Shown piece after piece: positions 52,015 to 60,756 of a stretch of 64,000 bases of DNA. The notes under the pieces were generated by a model that did no database searches, was not told where the DNA came from, and worked only from the letters and a program-made list of their open reading frames with translations. This stretch comes from Sulfurimonas sp. (GTDB lineage Bacteria; Campylobacterota; Campylobacteria; Campylobacterales; Sulfurimonadaceae): positions 1 through 64,000 of the forward strand of contig NZ_JAQTOD010000001.1 in NCBI RefSeq assembly GCF_028713515.1. Reading direction: 5' to 3'. The number at the start of each line of letters is the position of its first letter. Position 1 is the stretch's first letter. Both the position numbers and the translations under genes were made by a program.

Positions 52015-52800
52015 ATGAGTGTTATTCGAGATAAAATCACAGAGCTCTTATCTATGAAAAGCTATCCTGAAAAACTTTTTTACGATGGAAATCTTGAACT
52101 TCTAAAAAGAACAAAAATTTCTATAGTTGGCAGTAGAAAGCCAACACAATACTCTCGTACTCAAATCCAAAAACTCTCATCTTTACTCTCAAAAAATGGA
52201 GTTTGTATTGTTAGTGGCGGAGCCATGGGTGTGGATGCACTCTCGCACAGTGGGGCCGGAGCATCAAATACTATAGCTGTTTTGCCTTGCGGCATTGATG
52301 TGAGATACCCTGCTATAAATAAAAATCTTTTAGAAGATATTGCTAAAGATGGACTGTTGCTTAGCCAATTTGATGCTGGTTTTAAAGCAACGCCATGGAG
52401 TTTTGTTGTTAGAAATGAGCTAGTAGTGGCACTTGGTGATGCTTTAGTTGTCGGTGAAGCAGATATAGATAGCGGAACCATGAGGAGCATTGAGTTTGCT
52501 CTAAAGATGAAAAAAGAGATTTTTGTACTTCCACAGCGACTAGGTGAGAGTGAAGGAACAAATAAACTGCTAAAAGATGGCAAAGCAAAAGCTATCTATG
52601 ATATGGATGAGTTTGTAGCAATGTTTAGCACTACTTTAAAAGGTAAAAACAGTTCGATTGTTGAGGATGATTTTCTTCTCTATTGCAGCAAAAACCCAAC
52701 TTATGAAGAGGCTATGAAAAAATATCAAAATAGAGTTTTTGAGGCAGAGCTTAACGGAGAGATAAAAGTGGTTAACGGAGTTGTTATAAGATTAACATAG
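52015..52800 (+). CDS. dprA: DNA-processing protein DprA (short form)
   Basis: The 261-residue protein has the Rossmann-like DprA core: SIVGSRKPTQYSR near 36-48, VSGGAMGVDALSHSGA near 65-80, VLPCGIDVRYPAINK near 89 and SGTMRSIEFALK near 151. DprA loads RecA on incoming DNA in transformation. It lacks the N-terminal SAM domain found in longer forms (~360 residues). Its end overlaps the convergent queA by 17 bp. Confidence 0.9.
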   Translation: MSVIRDKITELLSMKSYPEKLFYDGNLELLKRTKISIVGSRKPTQYSRTQIQKLSSLLSKNGVCIVSGGAMGVDALSHSGAGASNTIAVLPCGIDVRYPAINKNLLEDIAKDGLLLSQFDAGFKATPWSFVVRNELVVALGDALVVGEADIDSGTMRSIEFALKMKKEIFVLPQRLGESEGTNKLLKDGKAKAIYDMDEFVAMFSTTLKGKNSSIVEDDFLLYCSKNPTYEEAMKKYQNRVFEAELNGEIKVVNGVVIRLT

Positions 52801-53818
52801 CATCGCCATAAGAGTAGAACCTATAGTCCCTCTCTATAGCTGCCCTATATAGCTCATGAGTTTTATCAATTCCAACAAAAGATGCCACAAGCATCAGTAG
52901 TGTTGATTTTGGTAGATGGAAGTTTGTTAAAAGATGGTTTACTCTGAGTGGTTTGTTGTTTGGATGTAAAAATAGATTTGCCTCACCTTTTTGCAGATCT
53001 CTGTTTCTCATGTAAAACTCAACTGTTCTTGTCGTCGTGGTTCCAACGCTAAGTATTGGCGCATCCGAGAGCAGTATATTTTTAGCTTCACTGGAGATGC
53101 TGTAGTATTCGGAGTGCATCGGATGATCTGTGATAATCTCCGTTTCAACTGGTTTAAATGTCCCACTTCCTACATGCAGAGTAACAAATGCGTGAGTAAA
53201 ACGCGAGCAGACTCTCTCATGCTGCTCTTTTGTGAAATGAAGTGAAGCTGTTGGAGCTGCAACCGCTCCATCTTCTTTTGCGAATACACTTTGGTATTCA
53301 CTCTCGTCCTCTTTATTATCTTCTCTTTGTATGTATGGTGGCAAGGGAATATGACCAATTTTGTCTATTATGGGTAGCAACTCCTCAAATCTAAGAGGTT
53401 TTTTATTAACAAAGAAGTGTGCAATTCTGCTTCCGTCCTCGTTAAGTTTGGTAACAATAGCAGTTAAATTTTCATCAAAAAGAAGTTCGCTGCCTACTTT
53501 CATTTTGCCTCTAATATAAACGCTTATATCAAGAGCATTTAAGGGCTTATTGATTAGAAGTTCAATATTTGCACCACTTGTTTTTTTACCAAAAAGTCTA
53601 GCTTTTATAACTTTTGTATCATTGAAAATAATGGCGCAATTTTTGGGGATAAACTCCTCAAGATTAGAGAAATTTGTGTGTATGATTTCGTCTGTTTCTC
53701 TGATGTAAACCAAGAGTTTTGCGCTATCTCTTGGTGAAGCAGGATGAGTTGCGATTAGCTCTTTTGGAAGAGAAAAATCATAACTCGAAGTTAGTAGAGA
53801 AGCACTATTTGTTATCAT
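52784..53818 (-). CDS. queA: tRNA preQ1(34) S-adenosylmethionine ribosyltransferase-isomerase
   Basis: This is a 344-residue QueA. Motifs are YDFSLPKELIATHPASPRDSAKLLV near 13, FNDTKVIKARLFG near 65-77, GAVAAPTASLHFT near 179 and HVGSGTFKPV near 215. It builds epoxyqueuosine in the tRNA wobble position. Its start overlaps the tatC stop by 14 bp. Confidence 0.95.
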   Translation of the reverse strand: MITNSASLLTSSYDFSLPKELIATHPASPRDSAKLLVYIRETDEIIHTNFSNLEEFIPKNCAIIFNDTKVIKARLFGKKTSGANIELLINKPLNALDISVYIRGKMKVGSELLFDENLTAIVTKLNEDGSRIAHFFVNKKPLRFEELLPIIDKIGHIPLPPYIQREDNKEDESEYQSVFAKEDGAVAAPTASLHFTKEQHERVCSRFTHAFVTLHVGSGTFKPVETEIITDHPMHSEYYSISSEAKNILLSDAPILSVGTTTTRTVEFYMRNRDLQKGEANLFLHPNNKPLRVNHLLTNFHLPKSTLLMLVASFVGIDKTHELYRAAIERDYRFYSYGDAMLIL

Positions 53819-54626
53819 TCTCTAGCGCTAGTGGCTCTTCTGTGTCTTCTTCATCCTCATCCTCTTCTTCATCTTCGGCAGGATTTACAAATTTAACTAT
53901 TATTATGGAAACCCCATATAAAACTACAAGTGGTACTGCCATAAGAGATTGCGTTAAAACATCCGGAGGAGTTAGTATTGCTGAAATAATAAAAATTATA
54001 ACAATAGCGTATCTAAAAAATCCAGACATCTGCTTATCATTAACTAAACCTAAGATAGCCAAACCGTATGCAAAAATAGGTAGTTCAAACGCTATGCCAA
54101 AGCCAAACATAATTTTTGTAAAAAAGCCTACATAATCTTCTATATTTATAAGTGGAGTGAACTTGAAACTACCAAATGCGATTAGAAAGTCAAAACCAAA
54201 TGGAGTTACAACATAGTATGCAAACGCGGCACCAAGTGCAAACATTACTGTTCCGCCGACTACAAAAGGAATAATAAGTTTTTTTTCGTTTGCATAAAGA
54301 GCTGGAGCCACAAAAAGCCATATTTGAGCAAGGATGATTGGTAAAGAAGCAATGAGCGCTGCAAAAAATGAAACAGTCATTGCCACAAAAAATGCACCGC
54401 CTATTTGGTTTGTAGTAACTTTTCCATCAATTGCAAAATTTGCAGTGCCATCAGTTAAAGATTGTTTACCGACCGAGACAAGAGCATCGTTCAGCGGCTG
54501 AACCAACCATGTGAGCAGTTCCTGGCTAAAAGAGAACATAATAAAAAACATAACAATTAGAGTCACAACAGAAATTACTAATCTTTTTCTTAGTTCAACT
54601 AAGTGAGGTCTTATATCATCAAACAT
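53805..54626 (-). CDS. tatC: Twin-arginine translocase subunit TatC
   Basis: The 273-residue protein has six helices. HLVELRKRLVIS near 7-18, then AQIWLFVAPALYANEKK near 100 and the ELPIFAYGLA segment are diagnostic. An acidic tail of Glu/Asp repeats ends the protein. It forms the Tat receptor with TatB. Its start overlaps the tatB stop by 8 bp. No tatA is in the window. Confidence 0.95.
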   Translation of the reverse strand: MFDDIRPHLVELRKRLVISVVTLIVMFFIMFSFSQELLTWLVQPLNDALVSVGKQSLTDGTANFAIDGKVTTNQIGGAFFVAMTVSFFAALIASLPIILAQIWLFVAPALYANEKKLIIPFVVGGTVMFALGAAFAYYVVTPFGFDFLIAFGSFKFTPLINIEDYVGFFTKIMFGFGIAFELPIFAYGLAILGLVNDKQMSGFFRYAIVIIFIISAILTPPDVLTQSLMAVPLVVLYGVSIIIVKFVNPAEDEEEDEDEEDTEEPLALENDNK

Positions 54627-55011
54627 TTACATCTTCTTTAGTTTTGTTTTTTTTAAAAGTCACTTCTTCTGGTTTGTTTGTTTTTTCTTTAAATGAATCA
54701 AGAGAATCATTGTGCATAAAAGAGTCATCTTCAAATGATGTTAATTTTGCTGCAATAGATCTCGTGTCAGTTGCACTTTTAACTGTATTGCTTGCATCTA
54801 GTAGTTCTTTTTTGTATGCCAGAGCTTCGTCTTTTAGCTCTCTTACATTCATTTCTTGCTCAATTGAGTCTTTAAATGAACCAAGCGTTTCTTTTGTTTG
54901 TTTAAAAAATTTAGCTATTTGAACCATTGTGCTTGGAAGCTTATCTGGCCCAAGAAAAATTACGGCTACAATGGCGATAAGAAGTATCTCTGAAAAACCC
55001 ATACCAAACAT
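54619..55011 (-). CDS. tatB: Twin-arginine translocase subunit TatB
   Basis: The 130-residue protein has one N-terminal helix with MFGMGFSEILLIAIVAVIFLGPDKLP (the FGMGxxE and GPxxLP motifs), an amphipathic helix and a charged tail. It is longer than TatA proteins and lies next to tatC. It serves export of folded cofactor enzymes. Confidence 0.93.
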   Translation of the reverse strand: MFGMGFSEILLIAIVAVIFLGPDKLPSTMVQIAKFFKQTKETLGSFKDSIEQEMNVRELKDEALAYKKELLDASNTVKSATDTRSIAAKLTSFEDDSFMHNDSLDSFKEKTNKPEEVTFKKNKTKEDVNV

Positions 55012-55064
55012 AAAAAATCCTTAAAAATTATAATAGGGCGAATTTTAGCTAAAGAATAATTAAA

Positions 55065-56117
55065 CTAGGATATAAAGAGTGCTACCTCGTCCGCTAGAAG
55101 ATAGTTATTGTTGTAGTATATGCCATCTTTTAGAGTTAATTTTTTTTCATAAACTAGAATATCTGCTCTTTCTAGTTCATTTGTATTTAAAAGGTTTTTA
55201 TTTAAGCCAACACAAGAACGAAATCCTAGAAAAATTTGTTCGCTTTTTTTATCTTCTTCTGTTAGCGCCTCCACGCTTATGTTAAGTGGATTTATTATAT
55301 ATTCTTCGAGATTTGTGGTTGGATAGAATCTGTTCATATCCATTTTACCAACAGCACCGCTACCTAGTCCTATATAGTCTTTGTATTGCCAGTATCCCAT
55401 ATTGTGTATGCTTTTATAAGAACCAAAGTTGCTAATTTCGTATTGTTTAAATCCAGCTTTTTTGATTTTATTAAACAACCATTTTGTGATAGTTAGTCTC
55501 TCTTTCGACATATATGGTTTTAGAGCAAAGGGTGTTGCTTCTTCGATGGTTAGAGCATAAGCGCTTAAGTGATTTATAGGCAGAGAAAATGCAGTGTTTA
55601 AATCTTCTTCTAAGAGTTCTTTTGTGTCACCTAGTGTTGCGTAGATTATGTCTAGTGAAATATTTGTAAATCCAACCTCTTTAGCGTTTATAATAGCCTT
55701 TTTTGCTTGTTTTGAGCTGTGCGCTCGGTTTAGCAGTTTTAGTTTTGCATCATTGAAGCTCTGAACGCCAAAACTAACGCGATTAACACCCAGGTTGTGC
55801 ATCTGGCTTAGCCACTCTTTATTCGCACTATTTGGATTTGCTTCTGTTGTTATCTCGATACCGTCTTTTAAATATGGAGAAAGCATTTCAAAGAGTTTTT
55901 TATAGAGTTTTGCTTCAACACAAGACGGAGTTCCACCACCAATAAAGAGTGCCTCTATCTCTTTGGCTACTACATCAAATCTTTTTAGTTCAAATTCCAG
56001 TTGGTTACAGAGTGCCTGCATATAGCTATTTTTGAGATGAAATTTATCAACATAAGAGTTAAAAGCACAGTAGTAACACTTAGAGTCACAAAATGGGATA
56101 TGAATATATAGTAGCAT
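55065..56117 (-). CDS. hemW: HemW-type radical SAM haem chaperone
   Basis: The 350-residue radical SAM protein starts LLYIHIPFCDSKCYYCAFNSYVDK. The cluster cysteines are CxxxCxxC but followed by AF, unlike the Cys of true HemN. It is shorter than HemN and lacks its N-terminal part. GGGTPSCVEAKLY near 61 and SFGVQSFND near 135 follow. HemW delivers haem to respiratory enzymes. Confidence 0.9.
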   Translation of the reverse strand: MLLYIHIPFCDSKCYYCAFNSYVDKFHLKNSYMQALCNQLEFELKRFDVVAKEIEALFIGGGTPSCVEAKLYKKLFEMLSPYLKDGIEITTEANPNSANKEWLSQMHNLGVNRVSFGVQSFNDAKLKLLNRAHSSKQAKKAIINAKEVGFTNISLDIIYATLGDTKELLEEDLNTAFSLPINHLSAYALTIEEATPFALKPYMSKERLTITKWLFNKIKKAGFKQYEISNFGSYKSIHNMGYWQYKDYIGLGSGAVGKMDMNRFYPTTNLEEYIINPLNISVEALTEEDKKSEQIFLGFRSCVGLNKNLLNTNELERADILVYEKKLTLKDGIYYNNNYLLADEVALFIS

Positions 56118-56242
56118 TTAGCCCCTGACCTATAAAATAAAATTGTACCAATAAATAAATTAATACCCATTAAAGCAATATGTGCTAAAGTTTTATAATT
56201 TTTTTATATAAATATTTTAGAAATTATATGGTTTGGAATATC

Positions 56243-57610
56243 ATGAACAAAGATAGAAATATTTTAGATTATCTTGAGAAATTAAAAGATTTTTATAAAA
56301 AAAGCACAGATAATCAGCAGATGCTATTTTTTCAATTGATTGATACAATACTGGAATCTAAAGATCTTGAAGAGATTAGCTTTGAAATAAAAAATGTAGA
56401 AAAGATAGACGCTCTTTCTGGCAGAGAAGTTTTAATTGAAGATATAGAGTTGCTGGAAGATGAGGCTATGTTGATTGTTTTTCAGCTTAATCAAACAGAT
56501 GCTATCAAGCAGTTGTATGGGGCTGAGGTATTAAAAGAAGTTATTACAGACAAGGCTAGTAAGCTAAAATCCATAATAAATGAGAGTGGTGTCTCTCTTT
56601 ATAGTATAAGCTTTCAGAAATTTGCTATTTTAGTAAGAGATAAGGCGCTCTTTGATAGATACTTTTCAATACTAAAGTTTTCTATTTTTAACAATATTGA
56701 TAATTCTGTATATAATTCCAAAACTTATGGTGAGATTTTATCAGATTTTACAGTCGGAGTTTCGTATGGTAGAGACCATCTTTATCATAGAGCCAATATA
56801 GCCATACAAGAAGCCGTGCTATCTAAATCTCGTTATAAGATTTATGATAAAAATGCTGATGGATTAGAGCTTAAAAAGGCAACTCTCGACAAGTTTAGAG
56901 TATACAAAACTGCACTTCATGATGGTCATATTGTCCCGTATTTTCAGCCTATAGTATCTGCTTCTACTGAAGAAATAATTAAATATGAGGCTTTGGCAAG
57001 ACTTGTGCTTCCTGATGGAAGGGTAATCTCACCAATTGATTTTTTAAATACTGCAATAGAAGATAAAACATTTGAGTTTTTTACAAGGCAGATGATGCAG
57101 AAAGTTTTTATTGTCTATGGCAATAATAGCTGTGAAATATCAATTAATTTGACATATGAAAATATAAAATCAAAAACTATGCTTGAGTATATAAAGAATA
57201 GACTTGAGAAGTATGGTGGAGAGAGAATTACTTTTGAGATAGTTGAAACAGAAGAGATAGTTGAATATAAAATAGTTGAAAATTTTATCAAAATGGTTAA
57301 AGAGTACGGTTGTAAAATATCTATAGATGACTTTGGTAGTGGGTATTCAAATTTTACAAATCTATTTAAGTTGGATATTGATTATATAAAAATTGATGGA
57401 ACAATAACAACGAGATTGTTAGATGCTGAAAAAGCAAGGATAATGATAAGAGGGCTTGTTGGATTTGCAAAAAGCGTCAATGTTAAGACAATAGCTGAGT
57501 TTGTAAGCTCGAAAGAGCTTTTTGAGTGTGTTAGAAAACTTGGAGTTGACTATGTCCAAGGATACTATCACGGAGAACCAAAAAATGCTAAAGATTACGG
57601 TTTAGAGTAG
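56243..57610 (+). CDS. EAL-domain cyclic-di-GMP phosphodiesterase with degenerate GGDEF
   Basis: This is a ~455-residue cytoplasmic protein. The N-terminal half has a GGDEF-like fold in which the signature reads SFQKF, so it cannot make c-di-GMP. The EAL domain from about 225 is complete: KYEALARL near 248, EISINLT, FEIVETEE and ISIDDFGSGYSNFTNLFKLDIDYIKIDG near 348-375. It should hydrolyse c-di-GMP. ATG 56228 also opens the frame; 56243 has GGA about 5 bp upstream. Confidence 0.85.
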   Translation: MNKDRNILDYLEKLKDFYKKSTDNQQMLFFQLIDTILESKDLEEISFEIKNVEKIDALSGREVLIEDIELLEDEAMLIVFQLNQTDAIKQLYGAEVLKEVITDKASKLKSIINESGVSLYSISFQKFAILVRDKALFDRYFSILKFSIFNNIDNSVYNSKTYGEILSDFTVGVSYGRDHLYHRANIAIQEAVLSKSRYKIYDKNADGLELKKATLDKFRVYKTALHDGHIVPYFQPIVSASTEEIIKYEALARLVLPDGRVISPIDFLNTAIEDKTFEFFTRQMMQKVFIVYGNNSCEISINLTYENIKSKTMLEYIKNRLEKYGGERITFEIVETEEIVEYKIVENFIKMVKEYGCKISIDDFGSGYSNFTNLFKLDIDYIKIDGTITTRLLDAEKARIMIRGLVGFAKSVNVKTIAEFVSSKELFECVRKLGVDYVQGYYHGEPKNAKDYGLE

Positions 57611-57629
57611 GTTATAGTTTTTCTAATAT

Positions 57630-58004
57630 CTACTTAATTAGTGCTATTGCATCTATTTCCACTAATGCGTTTCTTGGTAGCGTTTTAACTGCAACGGTTG
57701 AGCGAACCGGCTTATGAGAACCGAAAGCTTCCGCATATATCTCGTTTACGGTTGCAAAATCATCCATACTGCTTAAAAAAATAGTTGTTTTTACCACATT
57801 TTGTAGTGAGCTTCCAGCCTCTTGCAGGACAGCACTTAGATTCTTAAGAACCTGTTTTGTCTGCAATGCCACATCATTCCCAAGCATTTCACCCTCTGGT
57901 GTAAGCGCGATTTGCCCAGATGTAAATACCATCTTGTCCACTATAGCTGCTTGAGAGTATGGACCAATTGCGGCTGGAGCCCTGTTTGTTTGTATGAATT
58001 TCAT
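57630..58004 (-). CDS. RidA-family imine/enamine deaminase
   Basis: The 124-residue protein shows QTNRAPAAIGPYSQAAIVDKMVFTSGQI near 5-32, NLSAVLQEAGSSLQNVVKTTIF near 54-75 and the arginine in RSTVAVKTLPRNALVEIDAIA near 99-118. RidA clears reactive enamines from PLP enzymes. It is the last of three - strand genes with dapE and a thioredoxin-like gene. Confidence 0.93.
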   Translation of the reverse strand: MKFIQTNRAPAAIGPYSQAAIVDKMVFTSGQIALTPEGEMLGNDVALQTKQVLKNLSAVLQEAGSSLQNVVKTTIFLSSMDDFATVNEIYAEAFGSHKPVRSTVAVKTLPRNALVEIDAIALIK

Positions 58005-58016
58005 TCTTTTCCTTTT

Positions 58017-58406
58017 TTATTTTTTAGCTTCTTTTACTTCATCTAATAGTTCATAAAAGCCCTCTTTGCTTCTACTTCCTATTGTTGTGTAGATTATTTC
58101 ACCTTTTTTTGTTAAAAAATAGTGTCTTGGAACAGGTTTTACCTCTAAGTGAGGTGGAATATCATCTATGTCTCTTGAAAGATAAACAAGCACAAAATCT
58201 TTTTTTAATCTTTTTATAACTTCATCTTGTGATAAAACTTCTTTTTTAAATTTTTCACAAAATGGGCAATACTCAGAACCTAAAAAAACATAAACATCTT
58301 TTTTCTCTTTTGCTGCTTGTTTTAGTGCCGCGTCATAATCACTTGACCAGTTTAGTCCGGCGCTGAGTGAACTTATCATTACTATTAGTAAAAGAAAATA
58401 TCTCAT
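58017..58406 (-). CDS. Periplasmic thioredoxin-fold protein (SoxW-like)
   Basis: The 129-residue precursor has a signal peptide (about 1-16) and a thioredoxin fold with the redox site YCPFCEKF near 47-54 and the cis-proline in VKPVPRHYFLTKKG near 101. It should reduce or isomerise periplasmic disulfides. It has the CxxC that the related 46469-46846 protein lacks. It is 4 bp after dapE. Confidence 0.8.
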   Translation of the reverse strand: MRYFLLLIVMISSLSAGLNWSSDYDAALKQAAKEKKDVYVFLGSEYCPFCEKFKKEVLSQDEVIKRLKKDFVLVYLSRDIDDIPPHLEVKPVPRHYFLTKKGEIIYTTIGSRSKEGFYELLDEVKEAKK

Positions 58407-58410
58407 AAAC

Positions 58411-59508
58411 TTACTCCCAAATCTCTATTAATTTTTTAAAAATAGCATACAAATCTTCAACTTCTTTTATGCCTGTTCTCTCATTTACGGAGTGAATTGT
58501 ATCATTTTTAACGCCAAATTCAATCACCTCGATGCCAAGAGGCGCTATAAATCTAGCATCAGATGTTCCTCCTGCCGTGGAGTGTTTTGGCTTAAATCCC
58601 ACAATATCCATAATTGCTTCATCTATCTTCTTTACCAATTTTGTGTTCGTATCTGTTTTAAAAGGGTGAGAACCTTGTACTAGACGCAACTCATAATCAA
58701 GCCCAGATAGATTTTTAGCCACAAAGTTTCTTATGTCCTCTTTTGTTGTAATGGTTGTATTTCTAACATTAAACATCATTGTGAGTTCGTTTGGAGTTAC
58801 ATTTGTCACTTGCATTCCTGCGCGAATGTCCGTTATCACAAACTTGCTAGGAGAGAAAAATTCATCTCCATTATCAAGATCTACACCAGCCATTTTATGC
58901 AAAACACCAGCTATGTTATGGATAGGATTGATCGCTTTTTCAGGATATGCGGCATGGCCTTGCTTCCCTTTTATAGTTATATATCCATTTATTGAGCCAC
59001 GGCGTCCAACTTTTATAGCATCACCAAATAGTGCCTCGCAAGTCGGCTCAGCAACAACAACTGCATCTGGAAGCAGACTATTTTCTTTTAGATACTCAAG
59101 CACTTTTACGGTGCCATTTACTGCATCACCCTCTTCGTCTGATGTAAGCAAAAGAGAGATGGTTCCTTTAAAGTTCTTGGCTTCTTTAACGGCCTGAGTA
59201 AAAGCACAAACGCCACTTTTCATATCCTGCGCTCCACGGCCATAGATAAAACCATCTATTTCAGTCGCCTTGTATGGGTCACTATCCCACCCTTTACCTG
59301 CTGGAACAACATCTACATGTCCAGCAAAACAGAGATGTTCTCCATCACCAAACTTTTTATAAATAAACAAGTTTTTAACATCTTCTACATCTACTCTTAT
59401 CGGTGTAAACTCCGGTAAATACCCCTCTATAAACTCCAAAAGTCTACCATCATCTGGTGTTTCACTTTTTGCTTCTATCATATACTTTAATAGTTCTATT
59501 GTTGTCAT
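58411..59508 (-). CDS. dapE: Succinyl-diaminopimelate desuccinylase
   Basis: This is a 365-residue M20-family metallopeptidase-like enzyme. FAGHVDVVPAG near 60-70, GRGAQDMKSGVCAF near 90 and SDEEGDAVNGT near 124 hold the zinc ligands and catalytic acid, and HSTAGGTSDARF near 316 is the family signature. It works in lysine and peptidoglycan precursor synthesis. Confidence 0.94.
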   Translation of the reverse strand: MTTIELLKYMIEAKSETPDDGRLLEFIEGYLPEFTPIRVDVEDVKNLFIYKKFGDGEHLCFAGHVDVVPAGKGWDSDPYKATEIDGFIYGRGAQDMKSGVCAFTQAVKEAKNFKGTISLLLTSDEEGDAVNGTVKVLEYLKENSLLPDAVVVAEPTCEALFGDAIKVGRRGSINGYITIKGKQGHAAYPEKAINPIHNIAGVLHKMAGVDLDNGDEFFSPSKFVITDIRAGMQVTNVTPNELTMMFNVRNTTITTKEDIRNFVAKNLSGLDYELRLVQGSHPFKTDTNTKLVKKIDEAIMDIVGFKPKHSTAGGTSDARFIAPLGIEVIEFGVKNDTIHSVNERTGIKEVEDLYAIFKKLIEIWE

Positions 59509-59549
59509 TTTTCAGCTTTTTTTGTTTTTTTGGCACAATTGTATCATTA

Positions 59550-59650
59550 TAGTTCTCGAAAAACGAGTTTTTTTGTAGCTTTAGAGGGCTGGAAGAGATG
59601 ATAAGTCCCTTTCACTAAAACGGACTTATTCGTTTTAGTGGGTAGCATCA
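59550..59650 (+). repeat. Structured dispersed repeat, copy 2
   Basis: This second copy of the element at 48270-48367 has the same order of stems. Stem 1 (59557-59564) is less perfect. Stem 3 (59613-59624/59629-59640) is a 12-bp stem with loop CTTA, in which one pair is changed on both sides relative to copy 1. It lies in the divergent gap between dapE and pgpA, about 45 bp before pgpA. Confidence 0.75.
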
Positions 59651-59694
59651 GTGTTTATTATAGAAAATGATACAATTCGCAAAAAAGGAAGATA

Positions 59695-60201
59695 ATGAAC
59701 TGGTTTTTTATAACTTTAGGATACAGCGGGCTTTTTCCAAAAGCTCCAGGAACGGTTGGAACTATCGTTTCTCTTCCTGTTGGAATGGCAATACTTATAT
59801 ATTTTAGTGCTCAAACACTTTTTTTAGCAGCTCTTCTTATTACTATAATTGCTATTCGTGAGATTAATAGATACGAAAGCGTTAGTGGCACTCATGATGA
59901 CAAGAGAATAGTCATTGATGAACTTGCCGGCATGTGGTTTGCGCTTAGCGTTGCTCCAGCTATCTCGATAAGTGCAGATCAGATAGGAAATTTTCAAAAT
60001 GGATTTTTAGTTCAAAGCCTGCTCTCTTTTGTTCTATTTAGATATTTCGATATAACAAAACCCTCAATAATCGGAAGATTAGACAGAGAAGCAAGAGGTG
60101 GAATTGGAGTAATGGGTGATGACATTGTTGCTGGATTTGTTGCTGGAATACTAAGCGCTGCCATTTGGCAAGGTATTCTTCAGATTCAAACTATGCTTTA
60201 A
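59695..60201 (+). CDS. pgpA: Phosphatidylglycerophosphatase A
   Basis: The 168-residue membrane protein has GYSGLFPKAPGTVGTIVSLP near 9-28, DDKRIVIDELAGMWFAL near 67-83 and a MGDDIVAGFVAG segment near 142. These are the PgpA signatures. It removes phosphate from phosphatidylglycerol phosphate to give phosphatidylglycerol. RBS GGAAG lies just upstream. Confidence 0.93.
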   Translation: MNWFFITLGYSGLFPKAPGTVGTIVSLPVGMAILIYFSAQTLFLAALLITIIAIREINRYESVSGTHDDKRIVIDELAGMWFALSVAPAISISADQIGNFQNGFLVQSLLSFVLFRYFDITKPSIIGRLDREARGGIGVMGDDIVAGFVAGILSAAIWQGILQIQTML

Positions 60202-60240
60202 AAACTCTCACAACTTCAATGTTGTGAGAGTAAAGATACT

Positions 60241-60747
60241 CTAAATAGATATTGGATCATCAGTTACTTCTATCTCTTCAAAGTCTTCTGCAATCTGCTT
60301 AAGTGTCTTCATAATTTTATTGGCCTTAACTATATACTCGTCAAAAATAGTTTTAGATGAAGGAAAAGCCTCACTTAGTTCTGTGTAGATAAGTATGCGA
60401 CCATTTATGTGTTTGTTAATCTCATAAAAAGCATCTTCAAGATATTTTCTTGTGGTTGTGTGTCTAAAAAGAGCTCGAACCATTTTGACTCTCTCTTTGA
60501 TTGGGATAGACTCCCCGATTGCTTCTGCGATTCTTTTTATGTCTAATCTTGAGAGATAAACTCCACTAATTGAAGGTGCTAAAAGTTTTTCTGTAAGGAT
60601 GTCCACAAACTGTGGAAAAGGCTCGTTGTCATCTTTGTCTCCGGCATCTCTGTTGTCCGCCACATTTCCATCTGTGCCAATAGAGCAATCTTCCTTTATA
60701 AAATTATCAAATTCCGCTCTTAGACTATCTAAATTATTTACACTCAT
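60241..60747 (-). CDS. Hypothetical protein, last gene of the TorD operon
   Basis: No family is recognised in this 168-residue soluble, mostly helical protein. An acidic low-complexity region (GTDGNVADNRDAGDKDDNEP near 24-43) separates a short N-terminal helix from the rest, which contains YLSRLDIKRIAEAIGESIPIKERVKMVRALF near 64. It follows the AroE-like gene by 9 bp. It is probably an accessory factor or a partner of the ferredoxin. Confidence 0.6.
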   Translation of the reverse strand: MSVNNLDSLRAEFDNFIKEDCSIGTDGNVADNRDAGDKDDNEPFPQFVDILTEKLLAPSISGVYLSRLDIKRIAEAIGESIPIKERVKMVRALFRHTTTRKYLEDAFYEINKHINGRILIYTELSEAFPSSKTIFDEYIVKANKIMKTLKQIAEDFEEIEVTDDPISI

Positions 60748-60756
60748 TTTTTCTCC

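Noticed and set aside
52161-52583. 140-residue - strand frame inside dprA
   Set aside because: It is the complement of the conserved DprA core, with no independent evidence.
55985-56170. 61-residue - strand frame overlapping the hemW start
   Set aside because: Out of frame with hemW and without family resemblance.
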